A DNA stretch of 64,000 nucleotides. Origin: Methanomassiliicoccaceae archaeon DOK (GTDB lineage: Archaea; Thermoplasmatota; Thermoplasmata; Methanomassiliicoccales; Methanomethylophilaceae). The stretch covers positions 868,001 to 932,000 of the forward strand of contig CP047880.1 in assembly GCA_009911715.1 (NCBI GenBank). The letters are read 5' to 3'. The notes below the pieces were generated by a model. It saw only the letters and a program-made list of their open reading frames with translations, was not told the origin of the DNA and made no database searches. The first letter of the stretch is position 1. The number at the start of each line of letters is the position of its first letter. This document shows, piece by piece, positions 61,822 to 64,000 of this stretch. The translations under genes and the position numbers were made by a program.

Positions 61822-62380
61822 GTCGAGATCGGTACCACCCTTCGGCCCTGAGCCTCATGAGCACCGAGACCGCCATGCGCGCCAGGTCCAGGGCCCCCTT
61901 CCCGTCGCCCACGCAGGCGGGGTCGCCGGGACACAGCCCGTCGTACGCCGTCCTGATCAGCTCGTGTTCCCTCTCCGGAGGGCCCTTGAGCTCAGGGTCG
62001 AGCCTCATGGAGATCGAGGGCAGCACTGTCAGATTGCGGGTGCAGTCCCAGGGTTCGTAGTTCAGGTGCTTGCCGAACACGTTCCCCACGTTGTAGGAGG
62101 TGCACTCCTTGCCGAAGATGATCTCCTGGACGTCCCTGACAACCCTGTCTAGGTCCTCTCCCAGGTACAGGTCCTCGGGGTTGATGCCGAAGCATCCAGA
62201 GAGATGGTCCAGCGATTCCTTCCCGAGGTCCTTCGGATCCATCGCCACCGTCGCATCGTACACGGTGTCGAAATCGCTCCCGTCCGGAAGCATGCGGCAC
62301 ACGGCGATCTGGGCCACGGCGTCCGCTGGCGCCCCCTTCGGACCGGTGGTTGAGACCTCCACGACATAGACCTCGTCCAT
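61808..62380 (-). CDS. DEDDh exonuclease-like protein with altered active site
   Basis: A 190-residue protein with the layout of the RNase T/DNA polymerase III epsilon fold. It begins YVVEVSTTGPKGAPADAVAQIAV, aligned with the ExoI motif VxDxETTG. It has SYNVGNVFGKHLNYEP, aligned with the ExoII (HNxxFD) segment, and GKGALDLARMAVSVL, like the ExoIII HxALxDA. The two catalytic acids of ExoI are replaced (D to E, E to S), so a normal nuclease is unlikely. It may be a binding-only relative. It converges with the zinc-ribbon gene, with a 14-nt overlap of their ends. Confidence 0.6.
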   Translation of the reverse strand: MDEVYVVEVSTTGPKGAPADAVAQIAVCRMLPDGSDFDTVYDATVAMDPKDLGKESLDHLSGCFGINPEDLYLGEDLDRVVRDVQEIIFGKECTSYNVGNVFGKHLNYEPWDCTRNLTVLPSISMRLDPELKGPPEREHELIRTAYDGLCPGDPACVGDGKGALDLARMAVSVLMRLRAEGWYRSRLRTS

Positions 62381-62413
62381 GCGGGGTCATCGCCCTTTTC
62401 GTTCTTAACTCCG

Positions 62414-63052
62414 TCACTCCTCGCGGGATGCCACCCTCCTGAGCCTGGAGCCGAGCTGGAGCTCGCCTATGGCGTCCGCCACGGTGCGCCCCCTCATGTA
62501 GGCGCCGGACCACAGCGAGGCCAGGAACGTGCCCACGGAATCGCACACCAGGTCGGTGAGTGTGTCGTAGGGGCTGTACTGGGTGACGGATCCGGTGAAC
62601 ATGTCGGTCGCGTACTCCATGACCTCCCAGTACACACTGAATGTCAGGGCTATCAGGGCGGTGAAGACAGCAAGGCCACGACCCTCGAAGTTGACGCGTC
62701 CGCCGCCGAAATGCTGGATTGTTATGAGCGCGTAGAACACGAGCAGGCCCACCACCGCCGACGAGAGGGTGTGGGTTATGGTGTCGAAGTAGGACACGTC
62801 GTCATAGGCGCCGCTTAAGAGACCGAACGCGTGGAGGAACACGGCGAGGGCGATGAGGAACGTGATCGTCCCGGGAAGCGACACGATCCCGACACGCCTG
62901 CAGACGGCCGGGACGAAGCAGACGACGGCGCAGAACAGCTCGACGAACAGTCCGTGGACGCCGTCGGAGTAGGCCGAGGCGCAGAGAGCCAGCAGAACGA
63001 CGCCCATCGCTACGGCGAGGATATCCGCCAGGACGGTGCCGGTGTCCCTCAT
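62414..63052 (-). CDS. Polytopic membrane protein, YjdF/DUF2238-like
   Basis: A 212-residue protein with about six transmembrane helices. The block SYFDTITHTLSSAVVGL, the later FSVYWEVMEYATDMF and the YDTLTDLVCDSVGTFLAS motif resemble the YjdF/DUF2238 membrane family (FDxxxH, WExxE, YDTxxDxxxDxxG). The C-terminus is basic and cytoplasmic. ATG 63052 overlaps the TGA of the upstream membrane gene (ATGA), so the two are coupled and possibly form a complex. The transported substrate or role is unknown. Confidence 0.7.
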   Translation of the reverse strand: MRDTGTVLADILAVAMGVVLLALCASAYSDGVHGLFVELFCAVVCFVPAVCRRVGIVSLPGTITFLIALAVFLHAFGLLSGAYDDVSYFDTITHTLSSAVVGLLVFYALITIQHFGGGRVNFEGRGLAVFTALIALTFSVYWEVMEYATDMFTGSVTQYSPYDTLTDLVCDSVGTFLASLWSGAYMRGRTVADAIGELQLGSRLRRVASREE

Positions 63053-63678
63053 GCAGACACCTCCTCGATGAAGAAGTCCTTCGACTTTCCGCGCCCCCTG
63101 ATGGACATCAGCACCGCGAGGACCGCGGTGACGAACGTCGACGCAACGGGGGTGGACATCAGCAGGGGATTGGTGTAGCGGTCGTTGTCGAAGAAGTCCT
63201 CGTTGAAGACCGGGAAACCCTCGGCGTACATCAGACCGAACGTGAAGAACATGTCCAGGGCCGACAGCGACATGGCGAAGGTCAGCGCGAACACGATCAT
63301 CCATGGGATGGTCATGGTGAGACCGTAGCTGCGGTCCATCACCACAGACAGCATGAAGCCCAGCAGGAAGCACTGGTACGCCTGGATCCCGGCTGTCACG
63401 TACGTGTACAGGTTGACCTGCCAGATGACCTCCGATTCCAGCGAGTATACGTTGTTGGCTGCGTACACAACCACCGCGACGACCGGGGCGACCATGCTCA
63501 TGGCGATGATGTTCCGGTTGTAGCGGTAGCCGAGCTCCCTGACGTGGGGGATCACCAGCAGGGTGACGCAGACGATGTCGATGACTAGCCACATCCAGTC
63601 CCTTCCCAGGAACGCGATGACGGCGAGGACGGCGGACAGTGCCACCGCTGCCGATACTAGGGTCTTCGAGGGGATCAC
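63049..63678 (-). CDS. Six-helix membrane protein coupled to the DUF2238-like gene
   Basis: A 209-residue protein with about six hydrophobic helices, an acidic loop (YAEGFPVFNEDFFDNDRY) between the last two, and a short basic tail. I do not recognise the family, but the helix layout is similar to its downstream partner. The start is inferred as GTG 63678, because a TATA-like ttatatcc (minus strand, 63699-63706) lies about 25 nt upstream. An open frame reaching 63954 would overlap the opposite-strand gene. The stop overlaps the next ATG. Confidence 0.68.
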   Translation of the reverse strand: MIPSKTLVSAAVALSAVLAVIAFLGRDWMWLVIDIVCVTLLVIPHVRELGYRYNRNIIAMSMVAPVVAVVVYAANNVYSLESEVIWQVNLYTYVTAGIQAYQCFLLGFMLSVVMDRSYGLTMTIPWMIVFALTFAMSLSALDMFFTFGLMYAEGFPVFNEDFFDNDRYTNPLLMSTPVASTFVTAVLAVLMSIRGRGKSKDFFIEEVSA

Positions 63679-63807
63679 GGGAGCGAATCTACTTGGAGGA
63701 TATAACTGCCTTCCATCCTCTGAGGAAGTTAAAGACGGTTTAAGGTCAGAGAATCTTTGTGACCGTATGTCGTCAGGATTGAATAGGCTCAATCCTTGTC
63801 CCCGCAC

Positions 63808-64000
63808 ATGAGGCGGCTGAAATCCATCGACGAGCTCTACCAGGAGGTAAGGGACTACGACCTCGTCATCACCAACGATGCTGCATTGGAGACTGCTCTG
63901 AACGCACGTGTCGACACGGTCCGCATGGGGACCTTCGCCATCACCCCCAGGCATCTCGCCGGTGACCTGAGCTACTTCGTCCTCCGCGAGAGGGAGATCG
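63808..64000 (+). CDS. Start of an unidentified gene (3' end outside window)
   Basis: ATG 63808 opens a frame that runs to the right window edge (64 residues seen). It begins MRRLKSIDELYQEVRDYDLV, then ITNDAALETALNARVDTVRMG and TPRHLAGDL. The nucleotide-binding or nuclease-helicase style of 'ITNDAxLxxALN' and 'TPRxLA' is suggestive, but too little is visible for a family call. A TATA-like ggtttaagg lies near 63737 and would give a leader of about 45 nt. Confidence 0.6.
   Translation, partial: MRRLKSIDELYQEVRDYDLVITNDAALETALNARVDTVRMGTFAITPRHLAGDLSYFVLREREI

Noticed and set aside
1-64000. tRNA, rRNA and CRISPR arrays
   Set aside because: I looked through the intergenic stretches for cloverleaf ends, conserved rRNA words and regularly spaced repeats and saw none. 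A tRNAscan or CRISPR search could still find a diverged case.

Overview
The window looks like a chromosomal segment of a host-associated archaeon of the Thermoplasmatota, most likely a Methanomassiliicoccales methanogen related to Methanomethylophilaceae. This assignment is an inference. Archaeal markers are a group II chaperonin (thermosome), an Nre DNA repair protein with zinc-finger cysteines and a C-terminal PCNA-binding box, and TATA-like boxes 24-30 nt before many start codons, which implies leaderless transcripts. Coding DNA is GC-rich. Every intact gene whose stop I checked ends in TGA or TAA and none in TAG, as expected of a pyrrolysine-using lineage. Many families are bacterial in flavour: exonuclease VII, Sel1 and ankyrin repeats, DUF1266/DUF4241/DUF4261, polyphosphate kinase and YgiQ. 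This fits heavy gene exchange in a gut community.

Layout. 1-10.7 kb: the end of an unknown gene, an SF1 helicase, two coiled-coil proteins, three Sel1-repeat proteins, then a minus-strand run (YgiQ radical SAM, HExxH metallopeptidase, ACT protein) and a pyridoxal kinase fused to a GNAT acetyltransferase. 10.7-12.3 kb: a large secreted-domain MscS channel. 12.4-32.1 kb: a long accessory block. It opens with a TetR regulator that has a perfect inverted repeat over its own TATA box, followed by ankyrin and TPR genes, a DUF1266 gene coupled to a third ankyrin gene, a 1489-residue mosaic (FGE-like, TPR, a second TPR region, DUF4241), a TPR protein, a 600-residue paralogue ending in DUF4261, a frameshifted surface protein, three unknown helical/coiled-coil genes and a HAD phosphatase. 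The family mix resembles bacterial polyimmunity loci, but no toxin is visible.

32.1-39 kb: an AT-rich, decayed stretch with an SDR, a nitroreductase, a wrecked hipA-like kinase gene, a GNAT gene interrupted only by one in-frame TAG, a 32-residue membrane protein, a possible acetate-transporter-family protein and two overlapping serine recombinases. It looks like a former mobile element. 39-43.6 kb: a zinc-ribbon protein, two secreted/anchored proteins (one with an InlB-type repeat and a transglutaminase-like domain) and a 5'-truncated M13 peptidase.

43.7-64 kb is mostly core: thermosome, an SPL-type radical SAM beside NreA, the hisD-ppk-ppx operon, TrkA-TrkH potassium uptake, exonuclease VII (xseA-xseB), a PaaI-type thioesterase and several small membrane proteins. 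Within it lies an overlapping AAA ATPase plus DUF4435/TOPRIM pair that resembles the PARIS (AriA-AriB) anti-phage system. No rRNA, tRNA or CRISPR array was recognised.
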